Shown here: positions 8,814-17,777 of the stretch, in pieces
How the letters are laid out: each line of letters opens with the position of its first letter
How positions within the stretch are numbered: the first letter of the stretch is position 1
NCBI GenBank assembly: GCA_963782445.1
Contig: CAWAJM010000001.1
Coordinates: 992,001 to 1,056,000 of the forward strand
DNA: 64,000 bases
From: ZC4RG20 sp963782445
GTDB lineage: Bacteria; Pseudomonadota; Gammaproteobacteria; Steroidobacterales; Rariloculaceae
Direction of reading: 5' to 3'
Notes under the pieces: model-generated
Databases searched by the model: none
Seen by the model: only the letters and a program-made list of their open reading frames with translations
What the model was told of the DNA's origin: nothing
Translations under genes and position numbers: made by a program

Positions 8814-9470
8814 ATGGATTCCGACACTCGTGCAGCCGCCAAGATTGCCGTTTGGGATCCGGCCGTGCGCATCGGTCACTGGATTCTCGTGGCCGCATTC
8901 TTCATCGCTTATTTCACCGAGGACGACCTTCTTCGCGCGCACGTCTGGGCCGGCTACACCGTCGGCGCCGTCGTCATCCTGCGCGTCGTGTGGGGCTTCG
9001 TCGGGCCGCGCAACGCCCGCTTCTCAAGCTTCTCTTACGGTCCGGTCGCGGCGCTCAAGTACTTGACCGGGCTCGTCCGCGGCACGGCGCGCCGCTACGT
9101 CGGCCACAGCCCGGGCGGCGCACTCATGATCTTTCTGTTGCTGATCAGCCTCGCCGTTACGGTCGGCTCCGGCCTGACCGTTTACGCGTACGACTCGCAC
9201 GCGGGACCGCTGGCGCCGTTCGTCGGCGTCTCGACTGCGGCGGGCGCTGAGGGGAACGAAGACGAAGGGGCAGCCGCGAGCGGGTCGCCGGGGAGCGCGG
9301 AGGCCGCCGAGGAAACGTGGGAGGAGGTGCACGAGGTGCTCGCGAACTTCACGCTGGCTCTCGTCGGCTTGCACATCTTGGGCGTGCTGGTCGCGAGCTT
9401 CGTGCACAGGGAGAATCTCATCGCGGCCATGGTCACGGGCAAGAAGCGCTCGGAGGACGTGCACGGTTAG
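8814..9470 (+). CDS. Cytochrome b561-family membrane protein
   Basis: 218 residues with four hydrophobic helices and the expected haem histidines: H22 (RIGHWI), H43 (RAHVWAGY), H173 (EEVHEVLANF) and H187 (LHILGV). Members carry electrons between quinones or soluble donors and periplasmic acceptors, often small c-type cytochromes. The loop between helices 3 and 4 (residues 140-170) is strongly acidic and small-residue rich, a known feature of this subgroup. ATG 8814 is preferred over GTG 8781 because the helix with H22 then sits at the usual distance from the start. It faces a di-haem peroxidase gene convergently. Confidence 0.9.
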   Translation: MDSDTRAAAKIAVWDPAVRIGHWILVAAFFIAYFTEDDLLRAHVWAGYTVGAVVILRVVWGFVGPRNARFSSFSYGPVAALKYLTGLVRGTARRYVGHSPGGALMIFLLLISLAVTVGSGLTVYAYDSHAGPLAPFVGVSTAAGAEGNEDEGAAASGSPGSAEAAEETWEEVHEVLANFTLALVGLHILGVLVASFVHRENLIAAMVTGKKRSEDVHG

Positions 9471-9536
9471 GTGGTGCGAACCTCGGTGCCCGATCGAGGC
9501 GCTAGCTTTTCATCCGCCTGACGGCGGGCCCTGACG

Positions 9537-9640
9537 CGCAGAGCCGTTCCGTCTTCGCGGTGGTGGAGAGGCGCTCATCATGGGCACCGCCATTGCGCCG
9601 CTCATCGGCGGCAATGGCGTGCGGCGCCTACGGCTCTGCG
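9537..9640 (-). terminator. Large nested hairpin after the peroxidase gene
   Basis: Four nested complementary pairs fit inside 104 bases: CGCAGAGCCG (9537-9546) with CGGCTCTGCG (9631-9640), AGGCGC (9569-9574) with GCGCCT (9624-9629), CGCCATTGC (9588-9596) with GCAATGGCG (9611-9619), and GCCG with CGGC at the tip. It begins four bases past the peroxidase stop and lies between two convergent genes. A role as bidirectional terminator or 3'-end stabiliser is likely, but there is no T-run, so a structured RNA or element remnant is possible. Confidence 0.5.
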
Positions 9641-9644
9641 GCGG

Positions 9645-10709
9645 CTAAGGCTGCGGGCGCGGCGTCGTCGCGACGCTCGGCGGCAAAGTCGGAAACGTGA
9701 CTTTCGGCTGATCGCCGGTCAGAGCGCCGAGGAAGGTCGTGATGCGGTCGACCTGCTCGTCCGTGAGGTTGATGCCGAGCTGGCTCGAGCCCATGACCGC
9801 GACGGCCTGACGCAGGTCCCAGGCTTTGCCGCTGTGGAAGTAGGGCGGCGTCAGGACGACGTTACGCAGCGAGGGCACCTTGAATACGTACTCGTCGCTG
9901 GGCGTCTTCGTGACCTCGAACCGCCCCTTGTCCGTCGGCGGCAGCAGCTCGCCGCCGGGCTTCTCGACGACTCCGAAAGGGGCGTACATGCCGCCACCCA
10001 CGTTGATTCCCCGATGGCAGGCTGCGCAGCCCTTGTCGATGAACAGCTGCAGGCCCGCTTTCTGCTCGGCCGTCAGGGCGTTCTCGTCGCCTCTGAGGTA
10101 ACGGTCCAAGGGCGCGTTCGGCGTAATGAGCGTCGCCTCGAATAGGGCGATGCTGTCGCGGACATTCTCGAAGGTGATCGGATCGGGCTCGTTCGGGAAC
10201 GCCTTCCTGAATAGCGGTGCGTAGCCCGGAATGCCCTCGAGCTGCTCGACGACGTGCGATTCGGTCGTACCCATCTCGATCGGGTTCAGCAGAGGCCCTC
10301 CGGCCTGCTGCTGCAGGTTTGCGGCGCGGCCATCCCAGAACTGCGCCGTGTTGAACACGGCATTGAGCACGGTCGGCGCATTGCGCGGCCCATGCTGCCA
10401 GCGATGGCCGATCGAGGTCTCCTGCAGATCGACGCCGCCGAGCCCGACGAGATGGCAGGTGTTGCACGAGATTTCGTGACTCTGGGACAAGCGGGGCTCG
10501 AAGTAGAGCATCTTGCCGAGCTCGACGCGTGCGGGCGTGCTCGGGACGCCGTTGATCGCGGGGGGCTTGGTAGGAATCGGCGCGAACAGCTTCTTGGCCG
10601 ACGCCATGAGCGTGGACTGGGCCTGTACGGTCCCGGTCGATAGGCCGAGGGCCGTTCCTGTCAAAAAAATGCAGTGGGTAAGCAGTGTCCGCGTCAAGCC
10701 GCCGTTCAT
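9645..10709 (-). CDS. Di-haem cytochrome c peroxidase (CcpA/MauG family)
   Basis: 354 residues with a signal peptide (cleavage after VQA, about residue 30) and two c-type haem motifs, CNTCH (82-86) and CAACH (228-232). This is the layout of periplasmic peroxidases that reduce hydrogen peroxide using electrons from cytochromes. A conserved MauG-type block, RNAPTVLNAVFNTAQFWDGR, follows the first haem, and TPPYFHSG lies before the C-terminus. The tail is proline-rich (FPTLPPSVATTPRPQP). Start ATG 10709. The convergent cytochrome b561 could be an electron partner, but nothing in the sequence proves it. Confidence 0.94.
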   Translation of the reverse strand: MNGGLTRTLLTHCIFLTGTALGLSTGTVQAQSTLMASAKKLFAPIPTKPPAINGVPSTPARVELGKMLYFEPRLSQSHEISCNTCHLVGLGGVDLQETSIGHRWQHGPRNAPTVLNAVFNTAQFWDGRAANLQQQAGGPLLNPIEMGTTESHVVEQLEGIPGYAPLFRKAFPNEPDPITFENVRDSIALFEATLITPNAPLDRYLRGDENALTAEQKAGLQLFIDKGCAACHRGINVGGGMYAPFGVVEKPGGELLPPTDKGRFEVTKTPSDEYVFKVPSLRNVVLTPPYFHSGKAWDLRQAVAVMGSSQLGINLTDEQVDRITTFLGALTGDQPKVTFPTLPPSVATTPRPQP

Positions 10710-10841
10710 CGCGCAATCCTCCCGAATCGAGTGAAGAGTTGTAGTGAGTACGGGCAGTGCCCAGTCTCCTCCCCACGGTGACGGAACTTGCGCGCCGGCA
10801 CAATCACCGCCTGAGGATCGTCTTCTGCCGTTCTGAAGTCA

Positions 10842-11723
10842 TCAGGGCAGGGGCGAATCGTCGTTCCGAGCTCGAACCATGGTGACCCAGTTCGTCCTGC
10901 CGATGGGTTTGAACGACGGCGCGGAGTCCGCCCGGATGAATCGATATACACGTTTCGTGTTCAGGGAAAGCTCGGTGTCCAAGACGAGTTCAACGTCATC
11001 GCCGAATGCGCCGCGATTGATCTCGGCGACCAGGCGCGCCTCGCCCGTGAACCGAGAGCCGAAATTGAGCTGTTCGTACTCATCGAAATAGACCACGCAA
11101 CCGTTCGGCAGATGCCCGAGGAGCGGCTCGAGAGCGGAGCGAGCGGAGCTATAGTAGTCGCAATCGATCCAGACGAGAATCGGTGGCGCTTCCTTCAAGC
11201 TTGCGAGAAAGGACGGAGTCAGCGTCTCCCGGAAAAGTCCCTTGTGCAGACTGAAGTTCGGGTAATGCTCGGCGCAGTAGCGCTCCAATTCTCGAAAGCC
11301 GCCGCGAAACTGGCCCTCGACCCAGCCATCGCCGCGAACGAGGTCGAGGTCGTGAGCGGCTTCCGGGGCCGGCATTCCGCGGAACGTATCGAAACCATGG
11401 ACCGTCACGCGGTTTTGCAGACCTAGATATTTGGTCGCGTAGAGGATCTTCGTGAACGAGTATCCGGCAGATGTCCCGAACTCGAGAACGGAGAAATTGC
11501 CTTCGTAGGCCGCTGCGAATTCGCGCAGCACGGCGTAGACGTGATCGTAGCGATAGAAGGCCATTAGCGCGTGCCGCAAAAAGCGGCGCGGCTTGTCGAT
11601 GCAGTTTAGGTAAATCAACGTCTTGAGGTAAGTCGAAGGAAGCAGTCGATTCAACGCGCGGAGCGCCGCCAGCAGAGGCGATGCGCGCACCGGGTAGCTC
11701 GGCGATGCCTGCTCCCGGGTCAC
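10842..11723 (-). CDS. TylF/MycF-like SAM-dependent methyltransferase
   Basis: 293 residues. A SAM-binding motif VLEFGTSAGYSF (residues 79-90), the family string FDTFRGMP (111-118), and WIDCDYYSSARSALEPL followed by VVYFDEYEQ match the macrocin O-methyltransferase (TylF) family, whose DxD and DD/DE acids bind Mg2+. In antibiotic producers these methylate sugars; in other bacteria they usually modify surface polysaccharide. No glycosyltransferases adjoin it, so the substrate is unknown. Confidence 0.88.
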   Translation of the reverse strand: MTREQASPSYPVRASPLLAALRALNRLLPSTYLKTLIYLNCIDKPRRFLRHALMAFYRYDHVYAVLREFAAAYEGNFSVLEFGTSAGYSFTKILYATKYLGLQNRVTVHGFDTFRGMPAPEAAHDLDLVRGDGWVEGQFRGGFRELERYCAEHYPNFSLHKGLFRETLTPSFLASLKEAPPILVWIDCDYYSSARSALEPLLGHLPNGCVVYFDEYEQLNFGSRFTGEARLVAEINRGAFGDDVELVLDTELSLNTKRVYRFIRADSAPSFKPIGRTNWVTMVRARNDDSPLP

Positions 11724-12467
11724 GGGCAGTCACCGAAGCACAAATGGCACCAGACTCTCGTCATGCAGAGGCTCTCCTTGCCTGAGGCAGACCATTAGAG
11801 AGCTTACAGAGGCCCCGCATGAAAGGAAGGGGTAGGTCTACGGAGCAGTATTGAGATCCGCCCGATGCGGGGGGCGTCGGGGCTGTCGCGCCGTCGGGCG
11901 TGAATGGCGCGACGATGCGTTGCTCGACCTCGTGAGGCAGGTCAAATCAAGGCCCCTCGAGACGAGCTCATGCACGGCCTGAAGAAAATCGAGCCGCGGA
12001 ATTTCGACTTCGACGCTGCCTCTCGCATGGCGAACTCGGCGGCTTCGGCCGTCGCTGCCGGACCGCCGCTCGGTACGCACGCGCTCTCGAGCCTGGAAAA
12101 TCCGGGCGGCAGAATGTTTCGCGGGCGAATGGGTAAAGAGATGACCACGGCTCGCAAGCAATACCGCGATGAGGGTGATCGCTTTCGTATGTGGCCCTAT
12201 CGAGAAGGACCACGAGCCGCGGCACTCAACTTGCCAATGATCTTTCCATTCGTTCTTGCACGGACGCGAGAGGAGGCGCAGAAGAGCCACTGGAATTCTT
12301 GCGATGATGAGGGTACTTGGATCATGCGCCTGTGCGGGGGCGGTGTTGTCTTGGGCTCCGCTATGGCCGCCGGGAAATGATGCGGATAACTGCGGAGACC
12401 GACGGCTTCGTGGAAGTCGACCCGAAGACGCGCCGGCTCAATACGGTGACGCTGAGTTCAAGGTCAG
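11724..12467. other. Stretch without a supportable gene
   Basis: Open frames on both strands (plus 11904-12380, minus 11838-12290) overlap each other and match nothing I know. A short plus-strand peptide near 12377-12460 (RITAETDGFVEVDPKTRRLN) is protein-like but has no body. The lower edge marks the end of homology to nhaA, so some of this may be unrelated DNA joined by a deletion. Confidence 0.4.
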
Positions 12468-12793
12468 GCGAGCAGCGCACCACCCGTGAGCTGCCTCCCA
12501 TCGAGGCTCGGTGGACGTACCGCAAACACCCGGGCGCACGGCGAGCCAAGCGAACGCCCGCATTCCAAGGAGTTTGCAGAGTGCGAATCCGGCGAACGCG
12601 GCGATCCTGAGGGATTTTCCCAGGTCGTCCCAGGAAAGCCTCAGCCCGCCATTCGCGGGCGCGAAGAGCGGCATAATGCGAAGCGTACCCATGGATGCAG
12701 CGCGATCTCCAACCGTTCCGCCGGCGACAGTATGTTGCGCACGGTGATTTCTGCGGCTAGCAGGAGAAACAGCGATGCGGGGACGAGCATGCC
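12468..12793 (-). pseudogene. Decayed nhaA paralogue fragment
   Basis: Read on the minus strand this aligns with the intact nhaA at 61370-62707. GMLVPASLFLLL (NhaA residues about 119-130) is fused directly to AAEITVRNILSPAERLEIALHPW (about residue 297 on), then IMPLFAPANGGLRLSWDDLGKSLRIAAFAGFAL. A one-base change after HPWV shifts the frame, and homology stops after the equivalent of GGALLA with a TGA. So there is an internal deletion of about 500 bp, a frameshift and truncation at both ends. It sits immediately downstream of the repeat-protein gene, in the same order and strand as at the other locus. Confidence 0.85.
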
Positions 12794-13630
12794 TCACGGC
12801 TCCCCGACTATGACTGCCTTGTATGGCGCAATATCTTCGGTCAAGGCCTGCGCCTCGCAGCGGTTCCCTTGTTTTTGGTAAGGGGCGTCGCAGTCCCAGT
12901 TGTCGCCGGAGTAGTCGAGGTGAGCGTTTTTCGGCATGGTTACGCGGATGCATGCGTTGCCGCCTGCGCGATAGCCGCGATTGCAGCTCCAGCCCGATCC
13001 ATCGGAGACATCCGCAAGATACCCGTTCAACGGGATCTCGATCGCCGCGCACTGTCCGCCTACGGCTCGAAAACCCCGATTGCACTCCCAGCGCGACCCG
13101 TAGGAAGCATCCGTCAAATGTGCGTGCAAAGGCGGTTCGACGGCGCTGCAGGTCTCGCCGCTCTTTCGATACCCGCGCTCGCATTTCCATTCATCTCCAG
13201 AGTCAGCGAGATAGGCGTGCGGTGGCACTTGAACCTTGAGACAAGCGTCAGCGGCCCCCCTATAGCCGCGATCGCAGGTCCACCGATCGCCTAGGGAGTC
13301 GAGATAGGCGTTGAGTGGCACTTCGACGGCGACACAGTGTCCATCAACGTCGCGGTAACCTCGAGCGCAGTCCCAGCCCCTCGTGTGATAGGTATCGGTC
13401 AAATAGGCATGGGCGGGCGCTTGGATGGCTACGCAAGCTCCGTCGGCTTCTCGATAGCCCGGACCGCAATCCCATCCGGTGCCGTAGCTTCTTGCATGCG
13501 CATGTTCGGGGATCGCCGGGAGGCTCTGGGCGCTCGCAGCATAGGCAGCCCCTGCCAGAAGGGGCAGAAAACTCAGAAGCGGAGCGGAGCTTCTTATGTG
13601 TCGTCCTAGAAGGCGCATTACATTGCTCAT
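12794..13630 (-). CDS. Secreted cysteine-rich repeat protein
   Basis: 278 residues: a signal peptide (LLSFLPLLAGAAYAASAQ) and then seven repeats of 29-33 residues with the pattern P-x-AyL-x(4-8)-W-x-C-x-rGYr-x(4)-x-C-x-x-v-x-vP. Each repeat has one Trp, two Cys and a GYR-like turn; 14 cysteines suggest one disulfide per repeat. The last repeat (NAHLDYSGDNWDCDAPYQKQ) diverges, as a capping repeat would. I recognise the repeat only as an uncharacterised one in proteobacterial exported proteins; no function is established. A decayed copy lies at 62743-62925. Confidence 0.85.
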   Translation of the reverse strand: MSNVMRLLGRHIRSSAPLLSFLPLLAGAAYAASAQSLPAIPEHAHARSYGTGWDCGPGYREADGACVAIQAPAHAYLTDTYHTRGWDCARGYRDVDGHCVAVEVPLNAYLDSLGDRWTCDRGYRGAADACLKVQVPPHAYLADSGDEWKCERGYRKSGETCSAVEPPLHAHLTDASYGSRWECNRGFRAVGGQCAAIEIPLNGYLADVSDGSGWSCNRGYRAGGNACIRVTMPKNAHLDYSGDNWDCDAPYQKQGNRCEAQALTEDIAPYKAVIVGEP

Positions 13631-13870
13631 TCGTTACCTTAACGCGAACAAGCGTATGCCTTTTTGCCTACGGCGTCAGTGCGCCGACGTACATAGGTCG
13701 CTCGTCAGCTGCAGACGCCGACTCGGCGTGCGATCGCGGCTGTTTCGACGGGGGGTTGGACGGAATACCGGCTGCGCGACGGCTGCCATTCGGTCGAACT
13801 TTCGGTGACCGCATGCGCAAAGGCGACGCCTCAGCCGGCGTGGATCGGCCCATGGACGGGACGCTTTGCG

Positions 13871-14629
13871 TCAGGAATGTCCGACTGCTCGAAACGGATC
13901 GCCAAGAGGGATGTCCGACAGCAGTCTATCGACCTCCGTCTTTACCACCGCATAGCACTCGCATACCTCCTGCTCCAAACGAGATCGGTCGAGCACGGTT
14001 ATGTGGCCGCGGTTGTAGCGAATGATGCCGGCGCGCCGCAGATTCCCAGCGGCTTCCGTAACACCTTCGCGCCGAACGCCCAGCATATTCGCGATCAATT
14101 CCTGGGTCATTGTCAACTCATTTGTTGACAGGCGGTCGAGGCTTAGAAGCAGCCATCGGCACAATTGCTGTTCCACTGAGTGGTGCCGATTGCACACGGC
14201 AGTCTGCCCCATCTGCGTAATCAACGCCTGAGTGTAGCGTAGTAAGAGGCGCATGACCGGGCCGCCGCGAGCGAATTCCTGCTTCATAAGCTGCGATCGC
14301 AACCTGTACCCGTGCCCGGCGCTCTGCACGACAGCCCGACTCGGCGTGGTTTCGCCGCCCATGAACAGGGCAATACCGAGGATGCCCTCATTGCCCACCA
14401 CGGCGATTTCGGCCGATGCGCCGTTCTCCATGACGTAGAGCAGAGAAACAATGGATGTTGTGGGGAAGTAGACGTGCTGCAGCTGGCCGCCGGATTCGTA
14501 CAGCGCCTCGCCGAGCGGCATCGCAACGAGTTCCAGATGAGGGGACAGGCGCTCGAACTCTGCCTTCGGTAGGGCGGCCAGAAGGTGGTTTTGTTTTGGA
14601 CTGTGGTGGCGTCTGGATGTCGACATCAA
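13871..14629 (-). CDS. Crp/Fnr-family transcription regulator
   Basis: 252 residues: an N-terminal cyclic-nucleotide-binding-like fold (about residues 20-150, with HVYFPTTSIVSLLYVMENGA and EIAVVGNEGILGI) and a C-terminal winged helix (about 172-215) in which MTQELIANMLGVRREGVTEAAG is the helix-turn-helix. The sensor pocket lacks the clustered N-terminal cysteines of Fnr, and the ligand is not predictable. This subgroup is common beside stress or envelope genes. It is divergent from the desaturase; GAGCATA direct repeats lie between them. Confidence 0.9.
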   Translation of the reverse strand: MMSTSRRHHSPKQNHLLAALPKAEFERLSPHLELVAMPLGEALYESGGQLQHVYFPTTSIVSLLYVMENGASAEIAVVGNEGILGIALFMGGETTPSRAVVQSAGHGYRLRSQLMKQEFARGGPVMRLLLRYTQALITQMGQTAVCNRHHSVEQQLCRWLLLSLDRLSTNELTMTQELIANMLGVRREGVTEAAGNLRRAGIIRYNRGHITVLDRSRLEQEVCECYAVVKTEVDRLLSDIPLGDPFRAVGHS

Positions 14630-14655
14630 CGGGCGCCGCCTGCCATTAAGGGCAG

Positions 14656-14700
14656 GAGCATAAGCGGTATGCCCAAGAGCATAGCACGCCTATGAGCATA
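14656..14700. promoter_or_regulatory. Three GAGCATA direct repeats upstream of the Crp/Fnr gene
   Basis: GAGCATA occurs at 14656-14662, 14677-14683 and 14694-14700, spaced 21 and 17 bases apart, within 75 bases upstream of the regulator's start. Repeats about two helix turns apart next to a regulator gene are a reasonable operator candidate, but a 7-mer three times is weak evidence alone. Confidence 0.3.
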
Positions 14701-15078
14701 ATGTATCGGACTGAAGCTGGCGTACGCCGCGATTCGCCCATGAATTGCCGAGCTCTCCTTCAATCTACGTCGACCGCGGGGCCATTGATAGGCCGGTTTC
14801 TATGTGCACCAGCGTACAGAACAACCCCGCGCGAGCGGAGACAATCGGCCGAACGCTTGTCGAGATCGCCTTGCGCGGGTCGGCCAATCAGGAATATACA
14901 CGGAGCAAAGACAGTCGTCCCGATACTGATGCAATGGACTTCGCGCTTCTCCCGTCCGACGAAGGACGTGTCCGGGAGACGACCCCAGGGCCGCCAATCT
15001 CTCCTCCGTGAGCCCGGACCCCGACGAGGGGCAGGTCATGAGCGGCGCGCTTTCGTATGCGATGAGTGCGGGGGGGAT
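14701..15078. other. 5' region of the desaturase gene, no gene supported
   Basis: The desaturase frame stays open upstream to 14692, but the translated part before 15079 is arginine/proline-rich and has no family resemblance. I treat it as untranslated leader. No other gene is supported. Confidence 0.45.
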
Positions 15079-16152
15079 GTGGTAGTAACGCCAAAGCCCG
15101 CTGAACTGGGAGCGACGCAAATCGACGAGCGCAGTTGGGCGCGGAAGCTGCGACGGTATTGCAAGGCGGACGGGATGTGCGCCGGACGCGAGCTCGCGAT
15201 CACGCTGATACCTTTTGCGCTTGCATGGTGCTTGATGCTCTTTGCATTGAATCATGGCCAGGACTGGCTTTACGCACTGCTCCTCCTGCCGGCGGCCGGG
15301 CTTCTGGTGCGTGTGTTCATAATCCAGCACGATTGCGGGCACGGAGCCTTCTTCCCCAACAGACGGAGCAACGACAATACGGGCCGCCTTTGCGCCGTTT
15401 TGACGCTCACGCCTTACTATCATTGGCGTCGCGGGCATGCCGTTCACCACGCGACGTCCGGGGACCTCGACCGCCGCGGCATAGGCGATGTGACGACGCT
15501 TACCGTCGCGGAGTACCTGGCACGCTCTAACTGGCGGCGCCTCTGTTATCGCCTTTACAGGCACCCGGCCGTCATGTTCGGCCTTGGACCCATATATTTG
15601 TTCGTGCTGTGCAACCGCGTGCCGCTCGGCTTCATGCGCGCGGGATGGAAGCCGTGGTTCAGTACTATGGCGACGAATCTAGCGATAGCGGCCGTGCTCG
15701 GTGCGATGATCTTCATTGTTGGCCTCGGCCCGTTCTTAATGATTCACGTGCCGCTCGTCCTGCTGGGAGGAGCCGCCGGTGTTTGGCTTTTCTATGTGCA
15801 GCATCAGTTCGAGCGCACACACTGGACCAGAGCCGAAGATTGGAACGTAAGTGTTGCCGCCCTCCGCGGGAGTTCTTACGTTGAGCTTCCGGGAATTTTA
15901 CGGTGGTTTTCCGCGAACATCGGAGTGCACCACGTGCATCACCTTGCGAGCCGCATTCCCTACTATCGCCTGTACGAGGTGCTGGAGGACTATCCGGAGT
16001 TGCGAGGCGTTGGGCGCGTTACACTGCCGCAGAGCCTGAACTGCCTGCGGTTGGTGCTTTGGGACGAGGAGAGCAAGCGGCTCATTTCGTTCAAGGAACT
16101 CGCCGGTCGATCGATCGTCTCCGGAATCTTGAGTGCGCCGCGTCGGGTATAA
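15079..16152 (+). CDS. Fatty-acid desaturase (membrane di-iron)
   Basis: About 357 residues from a GTG preceded by a run of Gs, matching the size of bacterial acyl-lipid desaturases. The three histidine boxes that bind the di-iron centre are present: HDCGHG (from residue 84), HWRRGHAVHH (from 115) and HHVHH (from 284). Pairs of hydrophobic helices lie before box 1 (LAITLIPFALAWCLMLFAL) and between boxes 2 and 3. It would introduce a double bond into membrane acyl chains, adjusting fluidity. An upstream start would add about 130 unlikely residues. It is divergent from a Crp/Fnr regulator that might control it. Confidence 0.9.
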   Translation: MVVTPKPAELGATQIDERSWARKLRRYCKADGMCAGRELAITLIPFALAWCLMLFALNHGQDWLYALLLLPAAGLLVRVFIIQHDCGHGAFFPNRRSNDNTGRLCAVLTLTPYYHWRRGHAVHHATSGDLDRRGIGDVTTLTVAEYLARSNWRRLCYRLYRHPAVMFGLGPIYLFVLCNRVPLGFMRAGWKPWFSTMATNLAIAAVLGAMIFIVGLGPFLMIHVPLVLLGGAAGVWLFYVQHQFERTHWTRAEDWNVSVAALRGSSYVELPGILRWFSANIGVHHVHHLASRIPYYRLYEVLEDYPELRGVGRVTLPQSLNCLRLVLWDEESKRLISFKELAGRSIVSGILSAPRRV

Positions 16153-16157
16153 CGCAG

Positions 16158-16187
16158 GACCGGCGCGACGACACGGTCGCGCCGGTC
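16158..16187 (+). terminator. Terminator-type hairpin after the desaturase
   Basis: A perfect 12-bp inverted repeat, GACCGGCGCGAC (16158-16169) and GTCGCGCCGGTC (16176-16187), with a 6-base loop begins five bases after the desaturase stop. There is no T-run, so it may act as a bidirectional or Rho-assisted end, or as an RNA stabiliser. Confidence 0.55.
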
Positions 16188-16210
16188 TGCAAGAACATTA
16201 CGCTTGGCGG

Positions 16211-16351
16211 CTACTTGTTGATTAGCACCGCGACTCGGTCGTCACGTCTGAGCTGGGTATCGCCGAAGGGGCCCACCTCAATCTTATATTCCGGCACGTC
16301 GGCAGCGAGTAAAGCATCACGGACCCGCAGGGCCGGCCTCACCGATACCGA
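16211..16351 (-). pseudogene. Possible OmpA-like C-terminal remnant
   Basis: The minus-strand frame ends RVRDALLAADVPEYKIEV, then GPFGDTQLRRDDRVAVLI. This follows the end of OmpA-type peptidoglycan-binding domains, where a helix ending in a GV-type turn is followed by a G-x-G-x-x-x-x-R-R strand. The rest of the ~100-residue domain is not recognisable, so it is at best a truncated remnant. Confidence 0.35.
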
Positions 16352-16510
16352 TCCCCGCAGTGCCGCTGCCAGTGCGTGCGGTGGCGCACGGTCGCATCGG
16401 TCGGAGGAGGGCAGATTAGATCGACACGCGCCCTCGAGGATCGTCATCGTGCCGTTGTCTGGGTAGTCGCGGCGAAAGACGCAGGGGCGACGCAACTCCG
16501 AGATAAGCGT

Positions 16511-17692
16511 ATGCACATTGACCCCGCGATCGACCGCTCGCCAGAGGCCGGGACCGCTCCCGAGATCGTCACGGCGGAGCCTCCGCGCGCGCGTCTGCAC
16601 GTGCCGTTCAACCTGCGCAGCTCCGCGCTCGGGTTAATCGCCTTGGTGGCGGGCCTCTATGCGTTGCGCTGGGCCGCGGCCGTGTTCATCCCGCTGCTGA
16701 TGGGATTGATGTGCAGCTACGCGCTGTCGCCGGTGGTGGCTCGACTTCAGCGCTGGCGGATTCCACGTTCTGTTGGGGCTGCTGGATTGCTGCTCTTGGC
16801 CATGGGCGGCTTTGGCTTCATGGCGTATTCGCTCAGCGACGACGCCTCTGCCCTGATCGAGTCACTGCCCAACGCGGCAGAGAAACTGCGCCAGTCGCTG
16901 CGCCCCGAGCGCGACGCGCCCGAGGGTGCCATCGATAAGGTTCAGCGAGCCGCCGCGAAGCTCCAGCAGGCAGCCGAGGACAGCCGTTCTGCATCGTCCT
17001 CGGCGGCCGAGGGTGTCACGCGCGTACAGGTCGAGCGACCGCGCTTCAACGTAAAGGACTACCTTTGGAGCGGCACACTCGGCGTCGCCGGTCTGGTCGG
17101 CCGAGCGATGGTGGTGTGTTTCATCACGTATTTCCTCCTGGCGTCGGGCGACCGCTTTCGCCGCAAGATGGCCAAGATCAGTGGGCCGACCTTCGGCCAG
17201 AAGAAAGTCACGATCGAAGTGCTGGACGAGATCAATCGGCAGATCCAGCGCTTTCTCGTGGTGCAGGTATTCACCAGTGTCTTGGTCGGCGTCGCCACTT
17301 GGGTGGCGTTCGTATGGATCGGGCTGGCACACGCGGCCGTTTGGGGCGTGGCAGCGGCCGTCCTCAATCTCGTGCCTTACGTCGGTGCGATCGTGGCAAG
17401 CGCTGGCGCAGCTCTGATCGCTTTTCTTCAGTTCGGGACGTTCGGCCTGGCGCTTCTGACGGGCGGCGCGTCACTCCTCATCCATGTGCTGGCCGGGAAT
17501 CTGCTCAATCCGTGGTTGACCGGGCGTGCCAGCCGCATGAGCCCGACGGTAATTTTCGTTGGCGTATTGGCATGGGGTTGGCTATGGGGAATATGGGGCC
17601 TGCTGCTGGGCGCACCGTTGCTGATGGCCGTGAAGGCCGTCTGCGACCGCGTCGACGGTTTGCAGCCTTTCGGCGAATTGCTGGGCGATTGA
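16511..17692 (+). CDS. AI-2E/PerM-family membrane transporter
   Basis: 393 residues with the family's layout: two N-terminal helices (LGLIALVAGLYALRWAAAVF and IPLLMGLMCSYALSPVV), a long soluble segment (about 110-190) rich in Ala and charged residues, then five to six C-terminal helices including FLVVQVFTSVLVGVATWVAF and WGWLWGIWGLLLGAPLLMAV. The conserved P-Y-V-G turn is in NLVPYVGAIVAS. The family exports or moves small molecules or ions; substrates of most members are unknown and the AI-2 label should not be taken literally. ATG 16511 is chosen as the first sensible start. Confidence 0.88.
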   Translation: MHIDPAIDRSPEAGTAPEIVTAEPPRARLHVPFNLRSSALGLIALVAGLYALRWAAAVFIPLLMGLMCSYALSPVVARLQRWRIPRSVGAAGLLLLAMGGFGFMAYSLSDDASALIESLPNAAEKLRQSLRPERDAPEGAIDKVQRAAAKLQQAAEDSRSASSSAAEGVTRVQVERPRFNVKDYLWSGTLGVAGLVGRAMVVCFITYFLLASGDRFRRKMAKISGPTFGQKKVTIEVLDEINRQIQRFLVVQVFTSVLVGVATWVAFVWIGLAHAAVWGVAAAVLNLVPYVGAIVASAGAALIAFLQFGTFGLALLTGGASLLIHVLAGNLLNPWLTGRASRMSPTVIFVGVLAWGWLWGIWGLLLGAPLLMAVKAVCDRVDGLQPFGELLGD

Positions 17693-17777
17693 GAGCGTCG
17701 TGCAAGGCGCCGAGAGAGTCGTTCAAAGCGCCGAGTCGGAACGCGCGCATTACGGCGCGAATTAGCATTCGTCTCGC

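Noticed and set aside
11904..12380. 158-residue plus-strand frame
   Set aside because: No family, no good ribosome-binding site, and overlapped by an equally long minus-strand frame.
14692..15078. N-terminal extension of the desaturase
   Set aside because: Arg/Pro-rich with no resemblance to desaturases; the GTG at 15079 gives the normal family length.
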